A stretch of 64,000 nt of DNA from Blastococcus xanthinilyticus (lineage in GTDB: Bacteria > Actinomycetota > Actinomycetes > Mycobacteriales > Geodermatophilaceae): the NCBI RefSeq assembly GCF_008124835.1, contig NZ_VNHW01000002.1, positions 62,001 through 126,000 on the forward strand, in the 5' to 3' direction. The translations under genes were made by a program, and so were the position numbers. The notes beneath the pieces were generated by a model. That model was given only the letters and a program-made list of their open reading frames with translations. It did not search any database and was not told the origin of the DNA. Below, one piece after another: positions 54,489 through 63,082 of this stretch (position 1 is its first letter; every line of letters begins with the position of its first letter).

Positions 54489-56185
54489 ACCCCTCGACCG
54501 CGTTCGCCCGGGTGCTGGTCGACGAGCTGGTGCGCGGCGGCGTGACCGACGCCGTGCTGTCGCCCGGCTCCCGCTCGGCGCCGGTCGCGCTGGCGCTGGC
54601 CGCCGCCGAGCGGTCCGGCCGGCTGCGGCTGCACGTGCGGATCGACGAGCGCACCGCCGCCTTCCTGGCGCTCGGGCTGGCCAAGGCCGCGGGCCGGCCG
54701 GTGCCGGTGCTCACCACCTCGGGAACCGCGACCGCCCACCTGCACGCCGCCGTCCTGGAGGCCGACGCGAGCGGGGTGCCGCTGATCGCGCTCACCGCGG
54801 ACCGGCCGCCGGAGCTGCGGGCGACCGGCGCCAACCAGACGATCGAGCAGGCCGGCCTCTACGGCGGTGCGGTGCGGTGGGCCGCCGACGTCGGCGTCCC
54901 CGAGGTCGGGCGGGACGCCGAGCAGAACCGCTACTGGCGGTCGGTGGTCGCGAAGGCGCTCGCGATCGCGGCGGGCACCCTGTCGGCCGACCCGGGGCCG
55001 GTGCAGCTGAACCTGGCGCTGCGCGAGCCGCTGCTGCCCGACGACGAGGCCGGGGAGCTCGCCGCCCCGTGGACCGGGCGGCCCGGCGGCGCGCCGTGGA
55101 CCGCGGCGGAGCCGTCCGCCGGCTGGGCGGCGCGGGCGCACCGGCTGCCGCCGCGGACGCTGGTCATCGCCGGCGACGGCCCGCTGCACGCCGCGCCCGC
55201 GCTGTCGGAGGGCTCCGCGTGGCCCGTCGTCGCCGAGCCGAGCAGCGGGTTCTGGGGTCTGCCGGGCAGCGTGCGCGGTGGTGTCCTGGCGCTCGGCGCG
55301 CGCGACTGGCTGGCCGCGCACCGGCCGGAGCACGTGCTGGTCGTGGGCCGGCCGACGCTCTCCCGGCCGGTCGGCGCGCTGCTGGCCGACCCCGCCGTCA
55401 CGGTGCAGACGGTCAGCGCCTCCCCGCGGTGGGCCGACGCCGGCCGGTCCAGCAGCGCGGTGTCGCGGCTGTTCGCCGGCGCGGAGCCCGACGCGGCGGC
55501 CGACCAGCCGTGGGGAGCCGCCTGGCACGCCGCCGCCGCACGGATCGGCGCCGCCGTCGACGCGGCGCTCGACGCGGCTCCGGAGCTGACCGCCGCCCGG
55601 CTCGCCCGCGACCTGGTCGCCACCCTGCTGTCCGGTGCGCTGCTCGTGGTCGGCTCCTCCACGCCGATCCGCGACGTCGACCGGCTGGCCGTTCCGCGCG
55701 CCGACCTCACCGTGCTGGCCAACCGCGGGGTGGCGGGCATCGACGGCACCGTCTCGACCGCCGTCGGCGCCGCCCTGGTGCACCAGCGGGCCGGTGGGGG
55801 CCCGGCGTTCGCGCTGATGGGCGACCTGACCTTCCTGCACGACCTCACCGGACTGCTGCCCGGCGACGGGGAGGCGCGGCCGGACCTCACGGTGGTCGTG
55901 CCCGACAATGACGGCGGGGGCATCTTCGCCCAGCTCGAACCGGGGCAGGAGCGCTACGCCGGCGACTACGCCCGGGTGTTCGGGACGCCGCACGGCCGCG
56001 ACCTGGAAGCGGTGGCGGAGTCGCTGGGCTGGGCCGCCACGCGGATCGGGTCGGCCGCGGAGCTGCCGTCGGCGCTGGCGCTCGGCGGCCCGCGAGTGGT
56101 CGTCGTCGGCACCGACCAGCGCGCCGAGGCGGCACTGGCGGCCGATCTGCGCGCCGCGGCGGCGCAGGCACTGGTGTCGTCCTGA
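54485..56185 (+). CDS. menD: SEPHCHC synthase (2-succinyl-5-enolpyruvyl-6-hydroxy-3-cyclohexene-1-carboxylate synthase)
   Basis: A 566-residue ThDP enzyme that adds a succinyl semialdehyde unit from 2-oxoglutarate to isochorismate. The N-terminal family motif is VLSPGSRSAPVALAL with the ThDP-activating Glu in RIDERTAAFLALG. The C-terminal ThDP motif is LMGDLTFLHD followed by VVVPDNDGGGIF. The ATG overlaps the menC stop. No separate menH or menB is seen in the window. Confidence 0.95.
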   Translation: MNPSTAFARVLVDELVRGGVTDAVLSPGSRSAPVALALAAAERSGRLRLHVRIDERTAAFLALGLAKAAGRPVPVLTTSGTATAHLHAAVLEADASGVPLIALTADRPPELRATGANQTIEQAGLYGGAVRWAADVGVPEVGRDAEQNRYWRSVVAKALAIAAGTLSADPGPVQLNLALREPLLPDDEAGELAAPWTGRPGGAPWTAAEPSAGWAARAHRLPPRTLVIAGDGPLHAAPALSEGSAWPVVAEPSSGFWGLPGSVRGGVLALGARDWLAAHRPEHVLVVGRPTLSRPVGALLADPAVTVQTVSASPRWADAGRSSSAVSRLFAGAEPDAAADQPWGAAWHAAAARIGAAVDAALDAAPELTAARLARDLVATLLSGALLVVGSSTPIRDVDRLAVPRADLTVLANRGVAGIDGTVSTAVGAALVHQRAGGGPAFALMGDLTFLHDLTGLLPGDGEARPDLTVVVPDNDGGGIFAQLEPGQERYAGDYARVFGTPHGRDLEAVAESLGWAATRIGSAAELPSALALGGPRVVVVGTDQRAEAALAADLRAAAAQALVSS

Positions 56186-56205
56186 GTCGTGCCGGGCTGC
56201 GCTCC

Positions 56206-56826
56206 GTGAATTCCCCCGCGCGGCCGTGGCCGACGGCCGTCGTCCTCACGGTCGCCGCGCTGGCCCTCGGCCTGGTGGACTGGCCGCTCCCGCGCCTGAC
56301 GGTCGGCGGGCTGATGGTCGACCGGGTGCCCGGGCCCCTCTGGGTGCTCGTCCTCGGGCTGACCGCGGTCTGCGTCGCCGTGGCGGTGGTGGGGACCCGC
56401 CGCGCGGTCGGTGCACGGTTCCGCGGCCCCGCAGCGGCGCTGTGGCTGGTCGTCGTGGTTCTGACGGCGGCCGTCCTGGCCTGGAACGCGCTGTACTCCG
56501 CGGCCTACTCGACCACCGTGGTCGACGCGCTGATCCCGGTGCTGCACTGGCTGTTCACCTTCGTGCCCGCCGTCCTCGGGGCGCTGGCCTTCCGGCGGGC
56601 CGGCCGCGCCGAGCGCGCCGCGGGGGCCCTGGGCACGGGCGTCGTGTCCCTGCCGCTGTTCGCGCTGGGCTGGGCACTGCTGGTGGCGTCCGACGACGGG
56701 TGGACCGACCACCTGGCGAGTGCCGCCTTCGGCGTCGCGGTCCTGGGCGTGCTGCCGCTGGTCGCCGGGATCGCGATCGGCGCGGCCGGCGGCCGGCGGG
56801 CCGAGTCGGCCCCGCCACGGCCCTGA
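56206..56826 (+). CDS. Hypothetical membrane protein
   Basis: A 206-residue protein with six predicted helices and short loops, no motifs recognised. It lies 20 bp after menD and is probably in the same transcript. The C-terminal tail is basic. It is convergent with menF with only 7 bp between stops. A protein of unknown function is also found after menD in mycobacteria, but homology was not tested. Confidence 0.7.
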   Translation: MNSPARPWPTAVVLTVAALALGLVDWPLPRLTVGGLMVDRVPGPLWVLVLGLTAVCVAVAVVGTRRAVGARFRGPAAALWLVVVVLTAAVLAWNALYSAAYSTTVVDALIPVLHWLFTFVPAVLGALAFRRAGRAERAAGALGTGVVSLPLFALGWALLVASDDGWTDHLASAAFGVAVLGVLPLVAGIAIGAAGGRRAESAPPRP

Positions 56827-56833
56827 GCCGGGG

Positions 56834-58078
56834 TCAGCCCTCGAGCGCGGCCTGGAAGGCGGCGAACTTCGACTGGGTCTCGGCGAGCTCCGCGGCCGGG
56901 TGCGAGCCGGCGACGATGCCGCAGCCGGCGAACAGCCGCGCCCCGTCGTCGCCGACCAGCTCCGCGCAGCGCAGCGCCAGGCCGAACTCGCCGTCGCCGG
57001 TCGCGTCCAGCCAGCCCACCGGCCCGGCGTACCGGCCCCGGTCCATGCCCTCGAGCTCCCCGATGAGCGCGGCGGCGTCCGGGGTGGGGGTGCCGCAGAC
57101 CGCCGCGGTGGGGTGCACGGCGCCGACCAGCTCCAGCAGGCCGGCCGAGTCTCGCTGGGTGCCGATCACGTCGGTGGCCAGGTGTCGCACGTTGGCCAGC
57201 GTGAGCAGCTCCGGCTCGGCCGGTGCGGTCAGCTCCCGGCAGTAGGGCTCCAGCGCGCGGACCAGGGAGTCGACGGCCAGGCCGTGCTCGGCGCGGTCCT
57301 TGGCCGAGTCCAGCAGCGCCGCGGCCAGCCGCTCGTCCTCGGCGCCGGCCCCGCGCGGGGCGGTTCCGGCCAGCACGCGGGAGGACAGCTGCCGGCCGGT
57401 GCGCCGGAGGAGCAGCTCCGGCGTGGCACCGAGCAGCCCGTCGACGGCGAAGGTCCAGCAGCCCGGGAACCGGGCGGCCAGCCGGCGCAGGATCCGCCGG
57501 GGGTCGAGGGGGACGTCGGAGGAGACCAGGAGGTCGCGGGCGAGCACCACCTTCTCCAGCTCGCCGGCGTCGATGCTGGTGACGGCGGCGGCGACCGCGG
57601 CGCACCAGCTCGCCGGGTCCAGCGCGCCGTCGGCGTAGCGCAGCCGCGGCGCCGGCCCGTCGTCCGCGGGTGCGGCCTCCGGCAATTCCGGCGCGGCCCC
57701 GACGGCGGTGATCCAGCCGACGCCGTCCCGCCGCCCGACGACGACCTCGGGGACGACGAAGACCGACGTCCCGGCGACCGGGTCGAAGGCGATGCTGGCG
57801 AACAGGACCGGGCCGGAGCCGGGCACGCGCACCTCGTCGGCGACGTCCAGGCCGGTGGTGAACCGGTCCCACCACTCGGCGGCCTCGGCCAGTGCACGGG
57901 GGCCGGAGACCTCCAGGCGGGCCGCCTCGCCCCATCCGACCAGGCCCTCGCCGTGGCGCACCCAGGACAGCCCGCCGCGGACCGGGAGCAGGTCGAGGAG
58001 CGCGGCCGCCTGCTCCGACCGGACCGTGGTGACGGCGCGCGACGCCGCTGCCGGGGAGGTCAGGGCGGCCGCGGTCAC
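56834..58078 (-). CDS. menF: Isochorismate synthase
   Basis: A 414-residue chorismate-utilising enzyme that isomerises chorismate to isochorismate. Family motifs are [27 protein letters not shown], and [12 protein letters not shown] near residue 307, with the metal-binding YAGPVGW stretch after. The GTG start has TACTCT with a 6-nt gap on the minus strand, so it is probably leaderless. It is divergent from menG with 35 bp between start codons. EntC/DhbC-type siderophore enzymes are close relatives, but the men context favours menaquinone. Confidence 0.9.
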   Translation of the reverse strand: MTAAALTSPAAASRAVTTVRSEQAAALLDLLPVRGGLSWVRHGEGLVGWGEAARLEVSGPRALAEAAEWWDRFTTGLDVADEVRVPGSGPVLFASIAFDPVAGTSVFVVPEVVVGRRDGVGWITAVGAAPELPEAAPADDGPAPRLRYADGALDPASWCAAVAAAVTSIDAGELEKVVLARDLLVSSDVPLDPRRILRRLAARFPGCWTFAVDGLLGATPELLLRRTGRQLSSRVLAGTAPRGAGAEDERLAAALLDSAKDRAEHGLAVDSLVRALEPYCRELTAPAEPELLTLANVRHLATDVIGTQRDSAGLLELVGAVHPTAAVCGTPTPDAAALIGELEGMDRGRYAGPVGWLDATGDGEFGLALRCAELVGDDGARLFAGCGIVAGSHPAAELAETQSKFAAFQAALEG

Positions 58079-58084
58079 GTGATC

Positions 58085-58106
58085 AGAGTAGGAGGCCTTG
58101 TAGCGT
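58085..58106. promoter_or_regulatory. Overlapping divergent -10 elements (menF / menG)
   Basis: TACTCT on the minus strand (58085-58090) is 6 nt from the menF GTG. TAGCGT on the plus strand (58101-58106) is 7 nt from the menG GTG. They are 10 bp apart, so the promoters share DNA. Confidence 0.62.
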
Positions 58107-58113
58107 CGACGCC

Positions 58114-58833
58114 GTGGCAGACCGGCGAGAGACCGCGCACACCGCCGGCCTGCGGGCCGGGCTGGACAAGCGACCGGCCGAGGTCGCGGCCATGTTCGAC
58201 CGCGTGGCGAAGCGCTACGACGTCACCAACACGGTGCTCTCCGCGGGGCTGGACGCCTCCTGGCGGCGGGCCACCCGCGAGGCGCTCGGCGCCCGGCCGG
58301 GGCAGACGGTGCTCGACGTCGCCGCCGGCACGGCGGTGTCCACCGTCGAGCTCGCAGCCGGCGGGGTGACGGCGATCGCCTGCGACTTCTCGCAGGGGAT
58401 GCTGCGGGCCGGGGCGGCCCGCCCGGTGCCCAAGGTCGCCGGCGACGCGATGGCCCTGCCCCTGGCCGACGAGAGCGTCGACGGCGTCGTCATCTCCTTC
58501 GGGCTGCGCAACGTCGCCGACCCCGACGCCGCGCTGCGCGAGTTCGCGCGGGTCACCCGGCCGGGCGGCACGCTGGTGGTGTGCGAGTTCTCCAGCCCGA
58601 CCTGGTCGCCGTTCCGAACCGTCTACACCGAGTACCTGATGAAGGCGCTGCCCCGGATCGCGCGCGCGGTGAGCAGCAACCCGGAGGCCTACGTCTACCT
58701 CGCCGAGTCGATCCGGGCCTGGCCCGACCAGGCCGCGCTGGCCAGCCGGCTGCAGGACGCCGGCTGGGCCGACGTGGCCTGGCAGGACCTGACCGGCGGG
58801 ATCGTCGCGCTGCACCGGGGCCGCAAGCCGTAG
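58114..58833 (+). CDS. menG: Demethylmenaquinone methyltransferase
   Basis: A 239-residue SAM-dependent enzyme (UbiE family) that methylates demethylmenaquinone in the last step. It has the family start [22 protein letters not shown] motif [10 protein letters not shown] and [19 protein letters not shown] with the conserved NVxD. The GTG at 58114 is leaderless-like. It is transcribed divergently from menF. Related methylases make ubiquinone in Gram-negatives, but no ubiquinone genes occur here. Confidence 0.95.
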   Translation: MADRRETAHTAGLRAGLDKRPAEVAAMFDRVAKRYDVTNTVLSAGLDASWRRATREALGARPGQTVLDVAAGTAVSTVELAAGGVTAIACDFSQGMLRAGAARPVPKVAGDAMALPLADESVDGVVISFGLRNVADPDAALREFARVTRPGGTLVVCEFSSPTWSPFRTVYTEYLMKALPRIARAVSSNPEAYVYLAESIRAWPDQAALASRLQDAGWADVAWQDLTGGIVALHRGRKP

Positions 58834-58872
58834 CGCGCATCGCGGCCCGGAGGCGACGGGAACTGTCGTACC

Positions 58873-58888
58873 CCGTACGTATGTTCGA
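58873..58888. promoter_or_regulatory. SOS (LexA)-box-like sequence overlapping a -10 element
   Basis: CCGTAC-GTAT-GTTCGA matches the actinobacterial LexA box TCGAAC-N4-GTTCGA at ten of twelve half-site positions. TATGTT (58880-58885) within it is a -10 element 6 nt before the GTG at 58892, so LexA would block transcription. Confidence 0.6.
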
Positions 58889-58891
58889 CCC

Positions 58892-60432
58892 GTGACGACG
58901 GCCGAGCTGACCCGCAGCCCGTTCGAGGGTGCGCTCGTGGGGTGGCTGCTCGACCAGCGGCCGACGGTGGAACGGCTGCCGGTCGAGGTGCTGTCCGCGG
59001 GGGAGAAGGCCGCCGAGCTGCGGCGGGTGCAGGCGCGGCGCGCCATGGACGCCGCCTACGAGGCCGAGCTGGTCATGGGGCTGGCCGCCGACCGGCCCGA
59101 CACCGACGACCCACCTCCCGGGCATCCCGGGGCGCGCCGGCGCGGGCCGGGGTCCCCGGTTCCCGGGACGAGCGAGTTCCTGCCCGATGAGCTGGCGGCG
59201 GTGCTCAACTGCTCCCGGTCGTTCGCCACCGGCGTGCTCTCCGACGCCTACGTGCTGGTGGAGCGCATGCCCGCGGTCCTTGCCGCCTGCGCGGCCGGCG
59301 AGCTGGACTGGTTCCGGGCGCGGGTGTTCGCCGACGTGCTGGGTCATGCCTCGGGCGAGGTGATCGCCGCGGTCGTGCCGGCCGTGCTGCCCGCGGCGGC
59401 CGGGCTGTCGTCGGGCCGGCTGCGCCGGCGGCTGATGGCGGCGGCCATCGCCGCGGACGCGGAGTCCGCGGAGCGCCAGCGCACCGAGGCCCCCGCCCGG
59501 GCCGGCGTGCGGGTGCACCCGACAGCCGATGGCCTGTCGGCCCTGACCACGGAGCTGCCCTCGCCGGTGGCGGCGGCGATGTGGTCGGCGATCGACCAGG
59601 CCGCCCAGCTCGCCCGCACCGGGGGTGACGACCGGCCGATCGGCGTGCTCCGAGCCGAGGCGCACGCCGCTCTGGTCCTCCGGCCGTGGGACACCTCCCG
59701 CCCGGCGATGACCGGGCACGTCACGGTGGTGGCCCCGCTCGCGGCGCCGGGCGGGGCGGCCAGGAGCGCGGGCGCCGTCGGCGGCGAGGCGGGGCCGAGC
59801 GTGAACGGCGCCCCGATCACCGCCGCCCACCTCCGGGAGCTCGTGGCGCAGCTCGGCGCGCTGGGCGTCCAGCCCCCATCGGGTGGCAGCCTGGCGGTCG
59901 CGATCACCGGCGAGGACGGCGAGCTCCTCGCCGCCGTGACCGCCGCTGAGCTGCGCCGGCTGGCCACCCGCGGGTGCCCGGCGCACGGAGGCGCGGCCGA
60001 CTGCGCCTGCGCGATCGTGGGGCCCCCGGCGGCGGTGCCCGGGCACGACCCGTCCGCCGCGCAGGAGCGCTTCCTCCGGCTCCGCGACCGCACCTGCCGG
60101 CATCCGGGCTGCGGCCGGCCGGGCGCACCGACGCCGACCACGTCGTGCCGTACGACTGCGGTGGTCGAACCGCCTGCGAGAACCTCTGCTGCCTGTACCG
60201 CACGCACCACCGGCTGAAGACCTTCGCCCGCGGCTGGCGCTTCGTACTGCTGCCCGACGGCACGCTGCGGGTGACCACCCCGAGCGGGATCACCCGCACC
60301 ACCCGGCCTCCCGGGTCTGCGCGATCCGGGCTCTCAACCGGCGCTGCCCGGACCACGCCGGGCCGAGGTGTCGACCGTGGAGCCGCCACCCTTCTGAACG
60401 GGTTTCCCGCCGGGTCCCAGGGGCAAGCGTGA
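58892..60432 (+). pseudogene. DUF222 / HNH endonuclease family gene (13E12 type), frameshifted
   Basis: The first frame encodes a DUF222 protein (about residues 1-380) and enters the HNH zinc motif RTCRHPGCGRP near nt 60090-60122. Directly after, the frame no longer matches and would stop at 60217. The rest of the HNH domain (GRTDADHVVPYDCGGRTACE, then CCLYRTHHRLKTF) continues in the frame that begins one base earlier and runs to 60432. A one-base loss in the GC run around 60113-60130 explains this. The full product would have been about 513 residues. Such genes are related to the mycobacterial 13E12 repeats and are often under SOS control. A sequencing error is possible. Confidence 0.8.
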
Positions 60433-60436
60433 GTGC

Positions 60437-60586
60437 ATGACGACGCCAGCCACGCCCCAGCCCCAGGACCCCGACCGCACGCCGGCCGATCCGGTGGAGC
60501 CGCTCCCCGACCCGATCCCGAAGCCCGATCCGGACGAGCCGGGCAACCCCCAGACCCCGGGACCGGACCCGGTCCCGGTGGTCTAG
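60437..60586 (+). CDS. Pro/Asp-rich microprotein
   Basis: A 49-residue protein made almost entirely of Pro, Asp, Thr and Glu, ending PGPDPVPVV. No motif is recognised. It lies 4 bp after the frameshifted HNH gene and 7 bp before a phosphoribosyltransferase gene. No ribosome-binding site is evident for the ATG. It could be non-coding. Confidence 0.4.
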   Translation: MTTPATPQPQDPDRTPADPVEPLPDPIPKPDPDEPGNPQTPGPDPVPVV

Positions 60587-60593
60587 TCGCGCC

Positions 60594-61253
60594 GTGCCGC
60601 GCGCCCCGTACGCCGACCGGCGCGACGCCGGCAGGGCGCTCGCGGGCGCGCTGGCCGGGCGGGCGGACGCCGGCGCACTGGTGCTGGGGCTGCCCCGCGG
60701 TGGTGTCGTCGTCGCCGCGGAGGTGGCCCGCGCGCTCGGGGCGGAGCTGGACGTGCTCGTCGTCCGCAAGCTCGGCGTGCCGGGACAGCCGGAACTCGCC
60801 ATGGGCGCCATCGCCGCCGTGGGCGACGGCGTCGAGACCGTGTGGGTGCCCGGCGTCCTCGACCGGGTCGCCCCGTCGCCCGAGGCCGTCGCCGCCGTCC
60901 AGGAGCGCGAGGCCGCCGAGCTGAGCCGCCGGTCGGCGGCCTACCGCGGGGACCGGCCGGCGCCCCCCGTCACCGGCCGGCACGTCGTCGTGGTCGACGA
61001 CGGGCTCGCCACCGGGGCCACCGTCCGGGTCGCCGTCGCCGCCGTCCGGGCGGGCGCCCCGGCGCGGCTGACCGTCGCCGTCCCGGTCGGGCCGGCGGCG
61101 GTGGTCGCCGAGCTGGCCGCCGCCGTCGACGAGGTCGTGTGCCCCCTGGTGCCACCCGCCTTCCGCTCGGTGGGCCAGGCCTACGCCGCCTTCCCCGACA
61201 CCTCCGACGCCGAGGTGACCGCCGCCCTCTCCGGAGGGGGGACTGTCGGCTAG
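60594..61253 (+). CDS. Phosphoribosyltransferase domain protein
   Basis: A 219-residue type I PRTase-fold protein. The PRPP-binding signature is VVVVDDGLATGATVRVAV (about residues 130-147), and the N-terminal LGLPRGGVVVAAEVARALG and LVVRKLGVPGQPELAMGA are typical of the stand-alone family found in actinobacteria and often fused to hydrolases elsewhere. The substrate is unknown. The GTG lies just after TAG of the preceding small gene. It is followed by a Rex-type operator region. Confidence 0.84.
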   Translation: MPRAPYADRRDAGRALAGALAGRADAGALVLGLPRGGVVVAAEVARALGAELDVLVVRKLGVPGQPELAMGAIAAVGDGVETVWVPGVLDRVAPSPEAVAAVQEREAAELSRRSAAYRGDRPAPPVTGRHVVVVDDGLATGATVRVAVAAVRAGAPARLTVAVPVGPAAVVAELAAAVDEVVCPLVPPAFRSVGQAYAAFPDTSDAEVTAALSGGGTVG

Positions 61254-61267
61254 ATCACAAGGCGGCC

Positions 61268-61305
61268 TAGACTCGGACCGACACAGTTTGTGAAGCTTTT
61301 CACAA
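61268..61305 (+). promoter_or_regulatory. Promoter with perfect Rex-type operator
   Basis: TTGTGAAGCTTTTCACAA (61288-61305) is a perfect inverted repeat that fits the Rex consensus TTGTGAA-N4-TTCACAA. TAGACT (61268-61273) is a plausible -10, putting the operator just downstream of the transcription start. The same bases also fit TGTGA-N6-TCACA, the CRP-type site, so a dual reading is possible. The rex gene in this window favours Rex. Confidence 0.78.
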
Positions 61306-61341
61306 GCGATCGGAGCCGACGGCCGACCGGAGGTGGCGGGC

Positions 61342-62613
61342 ATGGTGGGCAACGGCGCAGACCACCGCGCCGACGTCGTCGTGGTCGGCGCGGGCCCGGC
61401 CGGGTCGAGCGCCGCGTGGCACCTCGCGCAGGCCGGCCTCGACGTCGCCGTCCTCGAGAAGGCCGAGTTCCCGCGGGAGAAGGTCTGCGGTGACGGCCTG
61501 ACCCCGCGCGGGGTGAAGGCGCTGCAGGACATGGGTGTGGACACGTCCTCCGCGGACTGGCCGCGCCGCCGCGGCCTGCGGGTGCACGGCGGCGGCCGGG
61601 TGGCCGAGGTCGACTGGCCGCGGCTGTCCAGCTGGCCCGACCACGGGCTGGTGCGCACCCGCCGCGATCTCGACGCGCAGCTCGCCGGGCACGCCGCCGC
61701 CGCGGGCGCGCGGCTGGTCACCGGCACGACCGTCGGCGAACCGCTGCTGGACGACGCCGGGCGGGTGGCCGGCGTCCGCGCGGTCGCCGGTGAGGACCGC
61801 GAGCCGGTGACCTGGCGGGCGCCGCTGGTCGTCTCCGCGGAGGGCCTCTCCGGCCGGCTGGCCAAGAGCCTGGGCCTGCTGCGCCGGACCGACCGGCCGC
61901 TCGGGGTGGCCGTGCGCCGCTACGTGCGCAGCCGGCGCAGCGACGACAACTACCTCGACATCGCCTTCGACCTCACGGCACAGGGCCCGACGCGCGACGC
62001 GATGCCCGGCTACGGCTGGATCTTCGGCATGGGCGACGGCACGGCGAACGTCGGCTACGGCCTGCTCGACACCCGCCGCGGCACGGGGGCCGACCGCAAG
62101 GCGATCCTCCGGCGCTGGCTGGACACCTTCCCGGCCGAGGACGGGCTCGGTGAGGACGACGCGGTCAGCCCGCTCCGCGGCGCGGGCCTGCCCATGGCGC
62201 TCAGCCGCGGCCCGGCCTACACCCGCGGCCTGCTGCTGGCCGGCGACGCCGCCGGCACGGTGAACCCCTGCAACGGCGAGGGGATCAGCTACGCCCTGGA
62301 GAGCGGCCGCATGGCCGCCGAGGTGGTCGCCGACGCGCTGACCGAGCCCGCCGGAGAGCGCCGGGAGGCGGTCCTCCAGCGCTACCCGGTGCTGCTGCGC
62401 GACCAGCTGGGCCGGCACCACCGGCTCGGGCTGGGGTTCCTGGCGCTGCTGGCCCGCCCCGCCGTCGTCCGGCTGGCGGCGGCGCGCGGCCTGCGCCGTC
62501 CCGCGCTCGCCGACGCCGCGCTGCGGCTGATGGGCAACCTGACCGACGGCCGGGACGGCGACGCGCTCGACCGCGCCCTCGCGGTCCTGCTCCGGCTGAC
62601 CCCGGCGACGTGA
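61342..62613 (+). CDS. Geranylgeranyl reductase family FAD-dependent oxidoreductase (MenJ-like)
   Basis: A 423-residue flavoprotein. The N-terminal FAD motif is VVVVGAGPAGSSAAWHLAQAG, the family mark KVCGDGLTPRGVKAL follows, and the second FAD motif [22 protein letters not shown] lies near residue 300. In mycobacteria the relative MenJ saturates one isoprene unit of menaquinone. The ATG at 61342 is preferred because GGAGGTG (61329-61335) is 6 bases upstream; the GTG at 61333 overlaps that site. It is the first gene after the Rex-type operator. Confidence 0.88.
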   Translation: MVGNGADHRADVVVVGAGPAGSSAAWHLAQAGLDVAVLEKAEFPREKVCGDGLTPRGVKALQDMGVDTSSADWPRRRGLRVHGGGRVAEVDWPRLSSWPDHGLVRTRRDLDAQLAGHAAAAGARLVTGTTVGEPLLDDAGRVAGVRAVAGEDREPVTWRAPLVVSAEGLSGRLAKSLGLLRRTDRPLGVAVRRYVRSRRSDDNYLDIAFDLTAQGPTRDAMPGYGWIFGMGDGTANVGYGLLDTRRGTGADRKAILRRWLDTFPAEDGLGEDDAVSPLRGAGLPMALSRGPAYTRGLLLAGDAAGTVNPCNGEGISYALESGRMAAEVVADALTEPAGERREAVLQRYPVLLRDQLGRHHRLGLGFLALLARPAVVRLAAARGLRRPALADAALRLMGNLTDGRDGDALDRALAVLLRLTPAT

Positions 62614-62641
62614 GGGAGCTGCCATGACGACAGATCGACCC

Positions 62642-62699
62642 GACACGGACGCTCCGTGTCCGCATCGTGACCGCTGCGTGACCCTCATCACCCTAGGGT
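62642..62699 (+). promoter_or_regulatory. Hairpin, direct repeat and -10 element upstream of nuoA
   Basis: GACACGGA-CGC-TCCGTGTC (62642-62660) is a perfect 8-bp stem and may terminate the upstream gene. CGTGACC is repeated at 62666-62672 and 62677-62683, with an 11-bp period as for an OmpR-type regulator site. TAGGGT (62694-62699) is 7 nt before the nuoA ATG at 62707. Confidence 0.55.
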
Positions 62700-62706
62700 G
62701 CTGCTG

Positions 62707-63069
62707 ATGCTCTCGACCTACGTCCCGATCGTCGGGCTCTTCGCGCTGGCCGCGGCGTTCGCGCTGTTCTCGGTCGCCGTCGCGCCCTTCGTGGGCCCCC
62801 GCCGCTACAACCGGGCCAAGCTCGACGCGTACGAGTGCGGGATCGAGCCGGTCGACCAGCCGCTCACCGGCGGCCGGTTCCCGGTCAAGTACTACCTGAC
62901 CGCGATGTTGTTCATCGTCTTCGACATCGAGATCGTCTTCCTCTACCCCTGGGCCGTCGCCAACGACGCCCTGGGGGTCTGGGGGCTGGTCGCGATGGTC
63001 GTCTTCATCGGCACCGTCTTCCTCGCCTTCGCCTACGAGTGGCGGCGCGGCGGGCTCGAGTGGGACTGA
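62707..63069 (+). CDS. nuoA: NADH-quinone oxidoreductase subunit A
   Basis: A 120-residue complex I membrane subunit with three helices. The conserved loop is [14 protein letters not shown], and the motif [13 protein letters not shown] follows. The ATG at 62707 is chosen because TAGGGT lies 7 nt upstream; the GTG at 62698 overlaps this -10 element. It opens the nuo operon, transferring electrons from NADH to menaquinone, made by the men genes nearby. nuoB follows at 13 bp. Confidence 0.94.
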   Translation: MLSTYVPIVGLFALAAAFALFSVAVAPFVGPRRYNRAKLDAYECGIEPVDQPLTGGRFPVKYYLTAMLFIVFDIEIVFLYPWAVANDALGVWGLVAMVVFIGTVFLAFAYEWRRGGLEWD

Positions 63070-63082
63070 GGGGAGTCTGACC

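Noticed and set aside
60437..60586. Treating the Pro/Asp-rich frame as a firm gene
   Set aside because: It is kept only as a low-confidence feature, because it lacks a ribosome-binding site and any recognisable family.
62698..62700. GTG start for nuoA
   Set aside because: It overlaps the TAGGGT -10 element. The ATG at 62707 has the leaderless spacing and gives the normal NuoA N-terminus.
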